Positions 10,605 to 20,600 of a DNA stretch of 64,000 bases are shown in pieces. The DNA lies in contig JBBBDQ010001937.1 in assembly GCA_037127315.1 (NCBI GenBank), forward strand, positions 519,501 to 583,500. Reading direction: 5' to 3'. The notes beneath the pieces are model-generated. The model made no database searches, had not been told where the DNA came from, and worked only from the letters and a program-made list of their open reading frames with translations. Within the stretch, counting starts at the first letter, position 1, and every line of letters starts with the position of its first letter. The translations under genes were made by a program, and so were the position numbers. Source of the stretch: Ascarosepion bandense (Eukaryota; Mollusca; Cephalopoda; Sepiida; Sepiidae).

Positions 10605-10893
10605 TAATCATCACCATCATTTATCCATCACACCCAATGATGCATAGGGCAGCAAGGATTTGTTGCTGTATCTGTAACAAACTGTTTTTTACGGGTTAGG
10701 GTGGTTAGCCCTGCACCCAACCCCCAACCCCCAACCTGGAGGACCGGTGGACCATTCTTGGTCCATTACATTTACAGCAACTGGTATTCTCAAATGGTCA
10801 CCCACTTAAGTACTGACCAGGCTCGATGTTGCTTAACTTCGGTGATCGGACGGGAACCGGTGCATTCAACACGATATAGCCGTAGACTCTGTA
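10605..10893 (-). mobile_element. 5S-rRNA-derived SINE (SINE3-like)
   Basis: Minus strand 10893-10776 is a 5S rRNA relative (GTCTACGGC start, CCGAAGTTAAGCAAC, GTGGGTGACCATTTGAGAATACC, GCTGTAA end) with the internal pol III promoter region kept. It continues into a non-5S body (GGTTGGGGGTTGGGTGCAGG, ATGCATCATTGGGTGTGATG) and a GATGGTGATGAT-type tail. A 5S head with a body and a simple-repeat tail is the SINE3 plan. It abuts the mariner TIR at 10899. Confidence 0.82.
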
Positions 10894-10898
10894 ATATA

Positions 10899-11660
10899 TT
10901 AGGTTGTCCCAAATTTTGTTTTTGCAAGTGTTTTCTGATAACCTTAGATTACTTGGCAAGTCAAATTTCATTTTTTTGCAAGTCTTTACAAACTTTTAGG
11001 ACAATCTGTAATATTCTAAGGTTAGCAGAAAACACTTGCAAAAAATTGAAATTGCTCAAAATAAAGAAAATGATTGACCAAGACTTTCTGCCATCGATCT
11101 GCAAGCTTTCGGATCTGGTCAAAGTATCATTCAGCCGGCTTCGAATCAAAGAATTCTTGACACGCTTTCTCGACTTCATCAAACGAGTCGAATCGGCAAC
11201 CCTTCAGAAATGGTTGCATTGAGCGGATAAGGCCGTAATCTGATGGACCACAGTCAGGACTGTAGGCTGGATGTGGCAGAACCTTAACGCAGTCCAGCTC
11301 TTCAAACGTGTCTTTGGTCTTCCTGGCGGTGTGTGGCTTGGTATTGTCCTGCTGCATCAAAGCGCGCTTTCGGTTGATCAGAGCCGGGTATTTTTGTTCA
11401 ACTTTTCGTAGACCCGCTCACGTTGCTGACAGTAAAGTTCCGCACTGACGGCACGACCATTCGGAACCAACTCAAAATGCATGATTCCTTCAAATTTCCA
11501 CCAAACGCACAACATGTCTTTCTTGACGAATCGATCTTGTTTTGGAACTGACCTTCTGAACCCATCTAACCCTAACCATAACCCATCTGAACTTCTCTTG
11601 ATTTTGCTGGACCAGACAGATCCATTTCCCAAGTGTTTACGAACTTTTCGGACAACCTAA
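10899..11660 (-). mobile_element. mariner-type DNA transposon, internally deleted
   Basis: Bounded by inverted ends TTAGGTTGTCC / GGACAACCTAA and flanked by TA on both sides, as for Tc1/mariner insertion. Minus-strand frames (11632-11378, then after a frameshift 11360-11100) encode the transposase C-terminal half: KKDMLCVWWKFEGIMHFELV, LYCQQRERV, QQDNTKPHTARKT (second catalytic Asp) and YSPDCGPSDYGLIRSMQPFL (third Asp). The N-terminal helix-turn-helix and first Asp are missing. 762 bp against about 1.3 kb for an intact mariner. A hairpin (10922-10948 against 11016-11043) and a TIR-like AGGACAATCTGTAAT lie in its 3' part. Non-functional. Confidence 0.92.
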
Positions 11661-12266
11661 TATTTAGATATACCCTAGAAACGTTATCAAACATCTTACT
11701 CTGGATAGGGTGATCTCTCCTGAATTTCCAGACCATTCTTACATGTGTCTCCGTCTCTCTCTGCTAAACTCTGTTAGCTATCTTTTATTTCTCCACTGCT
11801 TCTCTTCCCTTCCTGACTTTTCTTTTGTTTTGCAGCCAAAGCTATTTCCTGTCACTGTTTGCTAATGAATTTCTGTGCGGTGACTTCAATGCGCAGCATG
11901 CCAAATGGTTAAAAAACACTGCCAATGGTTTTGTTGGTTTCTACCTTATCTCTGAAGAACACTCTTTTCTTCTAAATCTCTGCTTCAGCTCAATCCATGA
12001 CTCTTGCAGTCCCATGCAGTTCGGTCCTTTTGGCAATTCTAATCATGCTGTTTCCGTTAATAAATCATTCCCCTCCTCTATGCCCCAGGAACCTCCTATT
12101 AGCAGAGTATCCTACTGATGTCAAAAAACTGGACTGTCAGTGATTCCGAAATATTCTTTGTGACGTCTCTCTAAACAGTGTTTAGTCTCCTGGTTGAAGG
12201 CTCTGTTGTTTAGGGGTCCACTCCTGGGTGACTGCTGATATCGATGCTTTCATCTCAGCCAGGATA

Positions 12267-12797
12267 TCTAAACTTATTTATAAATGAAACTTTGTCTCTG
12301 TGTGTGTGCGTGTGTATGTGTCTGTGTGTGTGTGTCTGTTATCTATAGACTCCAAAACGGCTGAACCGATTTTTTAAAAAATTTATACAGTTGTACGATA
12401 AACGTCTGCGAGTGTTCTTAGCAAGATTTTGTGTCGAGGTATTCCCGATAAATATCGAAATTTGATAATCGAAAAAATCGGGTTTTAGAAGGAGTGGTCC
12501 GATTTTAATCAAATTTGGTACACTCATAGACAAAGACTTAATAAACGATATTCAGAAGTTTCAAGGCTGCAGTTTTTAAAATAGTGCAGAAAATCGATAA
12601 TATATATATATAAAAGGCAAGATGTTTGTGTGTGTGTCTGTTTATCTGTCTGTATGTCCTTTATACAAATCCACAATTTTTATCCGATTCTCACCAAATG
12701 TCACACAAATATTCTTTAGGCTGAGTCTTAGCTCTAGGGATATGGATTAGTTTTAAAGCTTTTATTACACCCGAACAATGTCGGGCTATACTGCTAG
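12267..12797 (+). mobile_element. Helitron-like element H, nested in LINE
   Basis: Begins TCTAAACTTATTTATAAATG after an A and ends GGGCTATACTGCTAG before a T. 531 bp. Removing it rejoins the LINE reading frame: AGG ATA TTT CGA lines up with the ARRFQLK segment of the 33.2 kb LINE copy. So it inserted exactly between A and T with no target-site duplication. GT-rich tract after the 5' end, TATATA in the centre, no coding frame. Confidence 0.9.
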
Positions 12798-14064
12798 TTT
12801 CGAATAAATCTTATTCATCCAATTAATTTTTTCCGACTTGCTTAGTCACCATAGCCCTCTGGAATACCTTCTTCCGGCTTTAATAGAGCGATTCGTGTGA
12901 CTACAATAGGCGCCGTTTTGTCTCTGCTCGGAAACAAGGCAAAAGGGCCGTAAATGATGCTAACATGTTGTTTCCTGACATAATGAAACAGCGTTAACCA
13001 TCTCGTAATGTTCGGTCAAAAAACTACTGATGGATCTGCAAAATTGTGTTAAACAACAGCAAACATTCGATCCATGTTCTATTCAATAAATTCGAGTTCA
13101 TCACAGCCACAACTAATAAAGTTGAGTCCTCTGCTCGGAAATTGACTAGTCCGGTGTCTCCACATCCAATTTTTTTTACTTAGAACTGAGGCTCATCTGA
13201 GTGACGTATATATAACCACCCCTCTGGTCTCTAACATAATTTCTAATTGCTTGACTCCCATAAAGCAGGTGATGAAATTCCAGTCATTGTCTTAAAGAAA
13301 TATGTCCCTGAACTCTCTCTTGTCCTCTCCAAAATCTACGAGTATGGCCTCGCTGCTTCTTGCTTCCCTGCTTGTTGCAAATATTTCTCTATATTTCCTA
13401 TCTTTAAAACCTCTGAAAAGGCCTCTGCCTCTTATATTTATTATCCTGAGAAAAGTATCACTGCTGAAGTGGTTCACCATCTCACATCTTACGACTTGTT
13501 CTCTCATAAGAAATATGGCTTCCTGTTTGCCAGGTATACTACTGATGTATAAATAGCCATCATCGAATATATATACCAGGCTCTTGATAATTACGACGAA
13601 GCTCGAGCTGTTGCCTTGAAAGTTTTCGACAGGTTTGAGCACGCTGGCCTTCTGCGAAAGCAACAGGTCTATCGTATAATTAAACGTTAGTTCGTCTTAA
13701 TCCAATCGTTCGTATCAAATCACGAAATGAAGTTTGTTTTGAACGGGCATACTTCAAGATCCTATCATGCAAACGCGGTTATCAAGCAAGGCTCTATCCG
13801 AGGTCCTACACTTTTTCTGATATGCATCAATGATCTTCCTGATGTAAGCAGTTCCTAAGTAGGCATATATGCAGATGAAAGCACCACTTATTCCCGTCTC
13901 GGTAAGAATTCTGCCAACGTTAACAAAGCAAATTTCGCTGTTGTTCTTGGAAAGAACCTCTAATCTGGGTGAACTGTGGTAAGAAATGAATAATAAATTC
14001 CCAAAACGAAGTTGCTCTCCTTTAACCACCATAAAATTAGTTGCTGCCTTCTGCATCTGAAGCT

Positions 14065-14665
14065 AATCGATTCTGTAGATTCACTTGTAAGTCAAGATGT
14101 TCGCCAGTTTTCTGTACATGAAGATGAAATCTTGAAAGCATTTAACACTAAAAACACTTAATCTATAGAAAGGTTTCTGTGGTTATCACTTCAAGATACT
14201 GAACAAAAATTGTTTGTCGGTTCCTAAGGTAATTATAACTGCTATAAATCATATAATTATGATTAATTCTCGCAAACTATATAAAAAGGCCGGATAAAAT
14301 ACTTGTTATATAACATTATTGTATATTACAATCTAATTTATAATTGATTACCTTTTTACCCTTATTAATTTTGAGCAATTTAAAAATTAACTCGACCATA
14401 GAAAGAAAAGAATTCTGCGTGAATTATCAACGTTTTTGTCGTCCCGTTCTAAAACAATTTTATTTACTACCACCCCAACCAAAGAAAGTTCAAGGAATAA
14501 AACAAACTATTCAAAATGAAACCTCATGTTTCTACAACAATTAGTTAACTTCAAAAGTGTTCTTGAATGATTAGTAACTAAATAATTAGGACAAAAAGTT
14601 CTTCTTCAAAAGAATTAAAAAGTAATCAATTATAAAATGAAAGATTTCCTACATAAAAAAAAAGA

Positions 14666-14720
<55 letters not shown>

Positions 14721-14727
14721 TTCTATC
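14065..14727. repeat. AT-rich insertion in LINE with (TA)n
   Basis: The LINE sequence is interrupted here. It ends in (TA)n at 14669-14720. A 66-codon open frame (14344-14544) has no recognised motif. Origin unknown. Confidence 0.45.
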
Positions 14728-15441
14728 AATATGGATCAGGCTAGTCCTTTAGAAAGCAATACATTAGGCCTCCTCGGTTTAACTCTTTCAGTCGATCTCA
14801 AGTGGAACGGCTATATCGAAACAATAGCTACAATAGTCTGACATTTGTATCGGTCCAGGACCCGTCAGAATCATTCTTGCACATAAGAAGTTTAGCATTT
14901 GTCCGTGAATTGAATACTTTTGCAATATCTGGACAAGTGCCCCTGCTGCCTATCGGGGTTCGCGACAACATCCAAAGGAAGTTCTGCAGCGTAATCAATC
15001 GATTCTGCAGTTTGTCTTTACTAACTTTTTCTCCGACGGGATGCGGCTTCCATCTGTATTTTCTATAAATATTTTTACAGCTTCTGCTCTGATGAGCCTA
15101 TATCACTGATGCACTCTCTACACAAATTTACTCACGCTACTAGACTGGCAAATAGGTTCCACTCTTTTACAAGCAAAATAGTAAAATGTAACAAGCACTT
15201 CTTCTCCATGAGTTTCTTTCCTCGCACTTACCGCCTGTGCAACTAACTTCCGTATACTTGCTTTCCTGATAATTACAACCTCTAAAAGTCAATAGCCATC
15301 TTTTATTTCCCTGGTTTGCATCTTTCCCTTTTCGTTTTTCCGGCACCCCGTTTACTTCGTTTCTTTTTTTCCTCTAATCTCTCACTATAACACCCAATTG
15401 GTAAAAGTAGCGGTACTGCCTTGCTTGAAGTGAAAGGATTA

Positions 15442-16125
15442 TCTAATCTTACTCATAAATGGAACTTTGTCTCTGAGTGTGTTTATGTGTGTGTGTATCT
15501 GTGTGTGTCCGTTACCTATAGAAACAGCTGAACCAATTTTCTTGAAACACAGTTGTACTATAAGCGTCTGTGAGTGTTCTTAGCTAGGTTTTGTGTCGAG
15601 GTACCTCCGATAAATATAGGAAATCGATAATCGAAAAAATCGGGTTATAGAAGGAGTGGTCAGATTTTAAATTTGATACACTCATAGACAAAGACATAAG
15701 AAACGATATTCAGAAGTATCAAGGTTGCAATTCTTAGAGTAGGGCAGAAAATCGATAATATATATATAAAACTCAAGATGTTTGTGTATGTGTCTGTTTA
15801 TCTGCCTGTAAGCCTATATCTTTTTCAGCCGTTTTATTTTAGTTTTTGCTTCGGGTTTGGCTCTAAGTAGGTATAATTGTAGTTCGTAGTCTCAGCCATG
15901 ATATCATTTACTCAGAGGACTTATTTAGCCTACAAAATTCAGTTTACGACGAAAAAACTGACTTACATTAATTCATTTTTCTTTCAGTCTACGGTTTCGC
16001 TTTAACTGGAAACAACTATTGCTTTTTAGTCTTTTGTGCCAACGTTCAAAGAGTTTGAGCTCCAGGACCATGTCTTAGTTTTAAAACTTTCATTACTCCC
16101 GAGTAATGCCGAGCTATACTGCTAG
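15442..16125 (+). mobile_element. Helitron-like element H at LINE tail
   Basis: Starts TCTAATCTTACTCATAAATG directly after the LINE tail (GGATTA) and ends GAGCTATACTGCTAG before T. 684 bp. It has the extra internal block (TTTAGTTTTTGCTTCGGG through CAACTATTGCTTTTTAGTC) also seen in the 25.5, 26.6, 31.7, 45.5 and 52.2 kb copies, so two length variants of the family exist. Confidence 0.85.
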
Positions 16126-16551
16126 TAAAAATAAACCAATGAAGTGTTAGTAATATTATCAGTCCTGACAGGGTATCTGAACTCTAGTCACATTTTTCTA
16201 TAAATAATTACATGGCAGTTGTTCGAATGAAACTAATTGGTACCTCAGCCGATTGATGTCGGCAACGAAATCTCATTGTTTTTCAACTGAAAAACTTAGA
16301 AGAATTCTTCTAATTGTTTCTTCACTCACAATTCTCGACTTTGAGCATAGCTACTAGTTTATGGCTTTCGTGCTCATCGGCAGATCTATTATCCTGCGCA
16401 GGTTTAACTTTATGCAGTGACCAAGATCACAATATATTTTTTCTGTTTGATGGCATGACACCAAATTTGTATGCATTTTCTGATAACAAAATTTGGTTGT
16501 CTCTTAAAATATCTGAATGAGACGAGGGAACACATAATACTACAAAAGCAA
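16126..16551. other. No recognised feature
   Basis: AT-rich. A 68-codon open frame (16314-16520) has no recognisable motif. Confidence 0.4.
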
Positions 16552-16800
16552 AGAATAAATGCAAAGTTAATACTCATCTACTAACCACTGGCCTCTAGTT
16601 CTCTCCCCTCCCCTGTATAACCTTCCCTTTCTCTCCACCTATGTATCTGTCATCGCACCTGCTTTCTCAGCTGTCTATTGTTCCTTTCTAACTAGCTTGT
16701 ACTCCTCACTCTTTTCTAATTAATCTTTTTACATTTATGTAACCCCCTGCACATCAGTGGCGTTTCTGCCTTGCTCGGGGTGAAATGATTAAAAAAAAAC
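16552..16800 (+). mobile_element. LINE family B, 3' UTR only
   Basis: A 5'-truncated copy containing the last coding codons (CAAAGTTAATACTCATCTAC), the 3' UTR (CTCCACCTATGTATCTGTCA, CCTTGCTCGGGGTGAAATGA) and an A-rich tail. Matches 38170-38400 almost base for base. Family B differs from A in the 3' UTR (GTGGCGTTTCTGCC against GTGGCAGTGGAATGCC). Confidence 0.88.
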
Positions 16801-17900
16801 AAAAAAAAAATGATTATAGAATAATGTGGTTTGATTTTAACCGAAATACAAATTTATTATGGCTGCTAGTCATTCATATATAGACTAAAGAAAATGAATC
16901 AAAGTGGATATATGTGAAGAGTCTGTTCTCGTCATATCGAATGGCAATGTTAGTATTAGCCGTTTATTTACGGATAAACATTCGGCCTTCATCGACCAAA
17001 CAATCAATGTTAAATGTTACGTTTTTCTTCACTCACTATGATATATTTTGGACGAATTTAAGTCATCTTCTATTATTTGAGCTATAATTTTCTTCCGATT
17101 GTAGCCATCTTTCTTTTTTGAGCCATGGTATCTTTTACCATAGTTATGGTGAAACACACCTATTCCTCAGATAATGGACTCTCCCTCCTATATCAATAAG
17201 AGTCAACAGGAAGTTAACTCGAGAAGTTCTTGTGAAGTTCATAGGAGTTGTTAGAAGTTCTAGAGAGTTGTTTAGAGTTTTATTGGTGTTCAGTAGAACT
17301 ACTAGGCAGTTGGTATTAGTCGGCAGTTAGCCGAATACTAAGGAGTCAGTTTACAGTGGAAGATTATCAAGTTCCTAATATTTTGGATACGTTAAGTCGA
17401 TTAACAACCGACATAGCACGATTATGACCTTCAGTGCGAAAACTACTGTACACCAACCATTTCGAGACATTTTTAAGGCTTTATATTTTAAATTATTTCA
17501 AGCGACCTCCTCTTTTTTTGAGACATGAAATTTAGACAATTTTGTGTCACAATTGTTTTATATAACCGCGATATTTTGATGATTTTTCAATCATCTTTTT
17601 TTTAAGTCATGATATTTTATGACGATTTTGAACCATATTTTCTTTCTGAGCCATAATACTGTGGACGATTTTGTGTGATTTCATTATCAGGAGAAGAATG
17701 ACGACAAATTTAATATGCCATCATTCGTATGGAGATTCTACAAAATTCTTGTCATATATTGTCGTCGTATATCTGTGTTTTAACTAATTAAATTAAAGAA
17801 CTTTTTTCAAATGTAGCATGAAAAAAACCAAGAAACAGATAAGCATTTTATTAACGAACGTTGCTGTCTTAACAAAATTTATTTTTGTTGGTTTGTTGTT
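16801..17900. repeat. AT-rich region with degenerate short tandem repeats
   Basis: At 17030-17150 and 17505-17690 a loosely conserved unit recurs, of the form TTTTTTGAGCCATGATATTTT followed by GACGATTTTG, at roughly 45-90 bp spacing. No open frame of interest. The origin is not known. Confidence 0.4.
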
Positions 17901-17904
17901 TTTG

Positions 17905-18080
17905 TTTAGCTATATTTACGATAATTTTTATAACAAAAATGTGTGTCATTCGTGGTCGAGAATTCTTAGACGCGCTGGCTCAACTGGTGGCTTCCCCTAT
18001 ATAGATAGGGCTCGCAGGTTCGAATTCTGCCGAATGACACAGATTTTCGTAACAAAATATTTACCGTAAATACTTAGAAA
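17905..18080. mobile_element. tRNA-Leu-like sequence in foldback arms (element T1)
   Basis: A tRNA-Leu-like body (17945-18038, plus) is flanked by arms of about 40 bp that are imperfect reverse complements (TATTTACGATAATTTTTATAACAAAAATGTGT against ACAGATTTTCGTAACAAAATATTTACCGTAAATA in two pieces). The same arrangement is far clearer in the neighbour at 18093-18491. Confidence 0.65.
17945..18038 (+). pseudogene. tRNA-Leu-like sequence
   Basis: 94 nt. Perfect 7-bp acceptor pairing GTCATTC/GAATGAC, A box-like TGGTCGAGAATTCT, long variable arm (CCCCTAT..ATAGGGG-like), T arm GCAGGTTCGAATTCTGC with a B box. The size and variable arm are those of a class II tRNA (Leu type). The D region has extra bases and the anticodon stem pairs poorly, so the anticodon (possibly CAA) is uncertain and function doubtful. 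Confidence 0.6.
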
Positions 18081-18092
18081 CAGATATATAGA

Positions 18093-18491
18093 GATGTGAA
18101 ACGAATTGTTTGAATATTATTTTTTATCGATACTCGTATTTAAGTAGATAATATGTTTTTTAATTAAACAGTATTTATATTTATATCTTCCGGCTAGATT
18201 ATTTACGATAAATTCTTATTACGAAAATGTGTGCTATTCGGCAGGATTCGAACCTGCTACTCCCTATTTACAATGGGGAAGCTACCATTTGATTTGCAAC
18301 GTCTTAGACCTCTCGACCACGAATAGCCTCCAGTCTAATGTGTACCGAAAGGCACACATTTTCGTAATAAGAATTTATCGTAAATAATCAGGCCGGTATA
18401 AATATATAATGCTGTTTAATTAAAAAACAGAATATCTACTTAAATACGAGTATCGATAAAAAATAATGTTCAAACTATTCATTTCAAATTG
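18093..18491. mobile_element. Long-arm foldback element carrying a tRNA-Leu-like sequence (T2)
   Basis: Two arms of about 140 bp (18093-18233 and 18351-18491) are reverse complements. The inner 36 bp are identical, ending AAAATGTGTGC and mirrored as GCACACATTTT. The outer part shares ATCGATACTCGTATTTAAGTAG. Between them lies only a tRNA-Leu-like sequence. Further arm copies are at 18600-18655, 18955-19065 and 29992-30116. No transposase. This looks like a non-autonomous foldback or MITE family whose cargo is a tRNA-like unit. Confidence 0.75.
18233..18327 (-). pseudogene. tRNA-Leu-like sequence inside foldback
   Basis: 95 nt on the minus strand. Acceptor GCTATTC/GAATAGC pairs perfectly; A box TGGTCGAGAGGTCTAAG, long variable arm, T arm GCAGGTTCGAATCCTGC. 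The A and B boxes are closer to a real tRNA-Leu than in T1. The anticodon stem is weak, so it is probably not a working tRNA, although pol III transcription is possible. Confidence 0.65.
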
Positions 18492-18541
18492 TCGGTTATT
18501 TATAAGCAAGTTTCGTTAAAATTCGTTCATTTCCGTAACAT

Positions 18542-18542
<1 letters not shown>

Positions 18543-18591
<49 letters not shown>

Positions 18592-18592
18592 T
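18543..18592. repeat. (TA)n microsatellite
   Basis: Uninterrupted TA repeat between foldback arm copies. Confidence 0.97.
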
Positions 18593-18599
18593 GTTTGGT

Positions 18600-18655
18600 T
18601 ATAAACAGAATATCTACTTAAATACGAGTATCGATAAAAAATAATGTTGAAACAA
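18600..18655 (+). repeat. Partial foldback arm of T family
   Basis: Repeats ACAGAATATCTACTTAAATACGAGTATCGATAAAAAATAATGTT, matching 18427-18471. A solitary arm lying just upstream of the hammerhead at 18708. Confidence 0.8.
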
Positions 18656-18707
18656 ACAATAAATCGTATACAAATAACACATCGCTCAATAAAAAAAGGC
18701 AATCGGC

Positions 18708-18767
18708 TGTCTCATCGTACTGATGAGCTGTGATACAGTGAAACAGATCTGTCTGCGGATGACTACA
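18708..18767 (+). ncRNA. Hammerhead ribozyme, complete type I fold
   Basis: Core strand CTGATGA (18720-18726). Stem II GCTGT-GAT-ACAGT (18727-18739). GAAA (18740-18743). Stem III ACAG-AT-CTGT (18743-18752), whose last U is followed by C18753, giving a GUC cleavage triplet. Stem I is formed by TCATC-GTA (18712-18719) with TGC-(G)-GATGA (18754-18762), and TGT/ACA (18708-18710 with 18765-18767) extends it. All three stems and both invariant strands of the hammerhead consensus are present, and stem I is open, so the topology is type I. Predicted cleavage is after 18753. The host element is unclear: it sits among T-family foldback arms. Confidence 0.85.
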
Positions 18768-18848
18768 TATATATATTACGGAAAGTTCCGAAGATTCAAA
18801 CAATGGAATTAACAACCGACTTATTTAATTTACTTGCTTAGACTCTGG

Positions 18849-18941
18849 AATCATTCGTGGTCGATTAGACTTAAAGGCACCACATGAATTTTTCACTTAT
18901 GTTGATTGTGGTCACAGGTTAGAAACTTGCTGTATGGTACA
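18849..18941 (+). pseudogene. Degraded tRNA-Leu-like sequence (T3)
   Basis: Begins ATCATTCGTGGTCGATTAGAC and has CACAGGTTAGAAACTTG as a decayed T arm, followed by an arm-like sequence (18955-19065) sharing AATACGAGTACTGA. An old copy of the T family. Confidence 0.5.
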
Positions 18942-19065
18942 CATTTTCTTAAGATTTTTCATAAAAAATCAGCCCGGTAAATATATATACATATAAATAT
19001 ACTCTTTAATTTAAAATAAAGTAACTACTCAAATACGAGTACTGACTAAAAATAAGGTAAATTAA

Positions 19066-19070
<5 letters not shown>

Positions 19071-19131
<61 letters not shown>
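19071..19131. repeat. (TA)n microsatellite
   Basis: Perfect TA tract abutting the 3' end of the following Helitron-like element. Confidence 0.97.
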
Positions 19132-19132
<1 letters not shown>

Positions 19133-19650
19133 TAGCAGTATAGCCTGGCATTGCTCGGGTGTAATGGAAGCTTTAAAACTAATCCATGGTCCTGGGGCTC
19201 AGACTCAGCCTAAAGAATGTTTGTGTGAAGTTTGGTGAGAATCGGATAAAAATTGTAGATTTGCATAAAGGACATACAAACAGATAAACAGACACACACA
19301 CAAATATCTTGCCTTTTATATATATCTACATTAACGATTTTCTGTACTATTCTAAGAACTGCAACCTTGAAACTTCTGAATATCGTTTCTTATGTCTTTG
19401 TCTATGAGTGCATCAAATTTGATTAAAATCGGACCACTCCTTTTATAACCCGATTTTTTCGATTATCGATTTTCGGTATTTATCGGGGGTACCTCGACAC
19501 AAAACATAGCTAAGAACACACGCAGGCGCTTATAGTATAACTGTGTAAATTTTCAAGAAAATCGGTTCAGCCGTTTTAGAGTCTATAACAATCGGACACA
19601 GACACAGAGACACACACACAGAGACAAAGTTCCATTTATAAATAAGTTTA
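19132..19650 (-). mobile_element. Helitron-like element H
   Basis: Minus strand ends GCTATACTGCTAG at 19132 with the GC hairpin (CCCGAGCAATGCC). The 5' end (TAAACTTATTTATAAATGG) merges into (TA)n at 19650. Short variant, without the internal TTTTTGCTTCGG block. (TA)n tracts on both sides suggest insertion into a TA microsatellite. Confidence 0.85.
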
Positions 19651-19679
19651 TATATATATATATATATATATATGACTAT

Positions 19680-20400
19680 GTATTGATTACTTTTTTGTGT
19701 GAAGTTCGGAAAGAAATATTAGTTTACACTTTCGCTTACATATTTCCAAGATAAATAGTTATGAATAACGGGTCTCTGGATACCCAGGCAAGCCCGTATC
19801 GGATAAAGTGTCTCTTGGGCTACAAATTTAACTCATTTAACAAATTTATGAAAGTCTCTTTTGCACTTGATTCCTTCCATATTTCACAGCTATTGTCTTA
19901 CCAAAATGCACATAGAATCATGCGTGTGAATACAAACGCACAACTATAGGCACATGAGTAGGTGTGAATGGGTTTATCTTGGCGAGTGTTTTAGTTTATG
20001 GGCAGGCCTTTAAGATAAGGGAAACTATGGTTTATCTCAGGCAATTTTTTCATCTCTACGTAATTACTAAATGTCATCACTTACAGATTGTATATCGAAA
20101 GCAAATGCTAGAACGTTCGAGAAACTTCCATTTAGTTGTTGGTGAGAAATTCGATCTCTAGTCGCTTTGATGTTCATTTCTGAGAAAGAAATTATTTTGT
20201 ACCGTTTTGAATTAGAAATTTTATGTTGACCGACTATGTCTTTCTGTAAATTCAATTACCTCTTTGAACGTATTTAAATTTTTAGCAAAACCAATCATTA
20301 GTTGAACAATCAAATTTATTCCTCGTAATTGTAGGGGCTTCGGTCATGCTTTGTTAATTGGCCTTCTGTCAAACACGTCCGAAGTCATCACAAATTAAAT
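19680..20400. other. No recognised feature
   Basis: Slightly less AT-rich than its neighbours. Three small open frames of 62-65 codons have no recognisable motif. Confidence 0.35.
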
Positions 20401-20403
20401 ATC

Positions 20404-20600
20404 AGAAGGTTGAAATGTGAAATGTGAAAGGATAAAATAGTTCGTGTGTATATTTAAGCAAATATTTATTTACAGAATGAAAATGAGTAACAATAATATG
20501 AGTGAAATTCTTTAACCGAAAGAAAAATGTTCATTGCGATCATGTTGTTTTGGAGTTGAAATTGTTCGTCGTAGTAATATAAGTATTTGAAAGGTCCGCA
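20404..20600 (+). repeat. Dispersed repeat D, partial copy
   Basis: Matches 21166-21360 (shared AAGAAAAATGT, GTAGTAATATAAGTATTTGAAA-type and TGTCCGCA blocks). It is cut at its right end by the LINE fragment beginning near 20592. Confidence 0.65.

Larger units (their letters stand above)
11690..15441 (+). mobile_element. LINE family A, long degenerate copy with nested insertions
   Basis: Plus-strand remnant covering most of the element. Endonuclease: FLCGDFNAQHAKWL and NSNHAVSVNKSF (11870-12070). RT: GDEIPVIVLKKYVPEL, ALKVFDRFEHAGLLRK, QGSIRGPTLFLICINDLPD and YADES. Then MDQASPLESNTLGLLGL and the C-terminal region to the 3' end at 15441. Many stops and frameshifts. It is interrupted by a Helitron-like element (12267-12797) and by about 660 bp of AT-rich sequence (about 14065-14727). 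It is much more diverged than other copies, so it is an old insertion. Confidence 0.88.

Noticed and set aside
10701..11222. 173-codon plus-strand frame across the 5S SINE and mariner
   Set aside because: It crosses two unrelated elements antisense to both, so it is fortuitous.
17945..18327. Functional tRNA-Leu genes
   Set aside because: Acceptor and T arms look good but the anticodon stems pair poorly and both lie in repeat arms. Called tRNA-like only.
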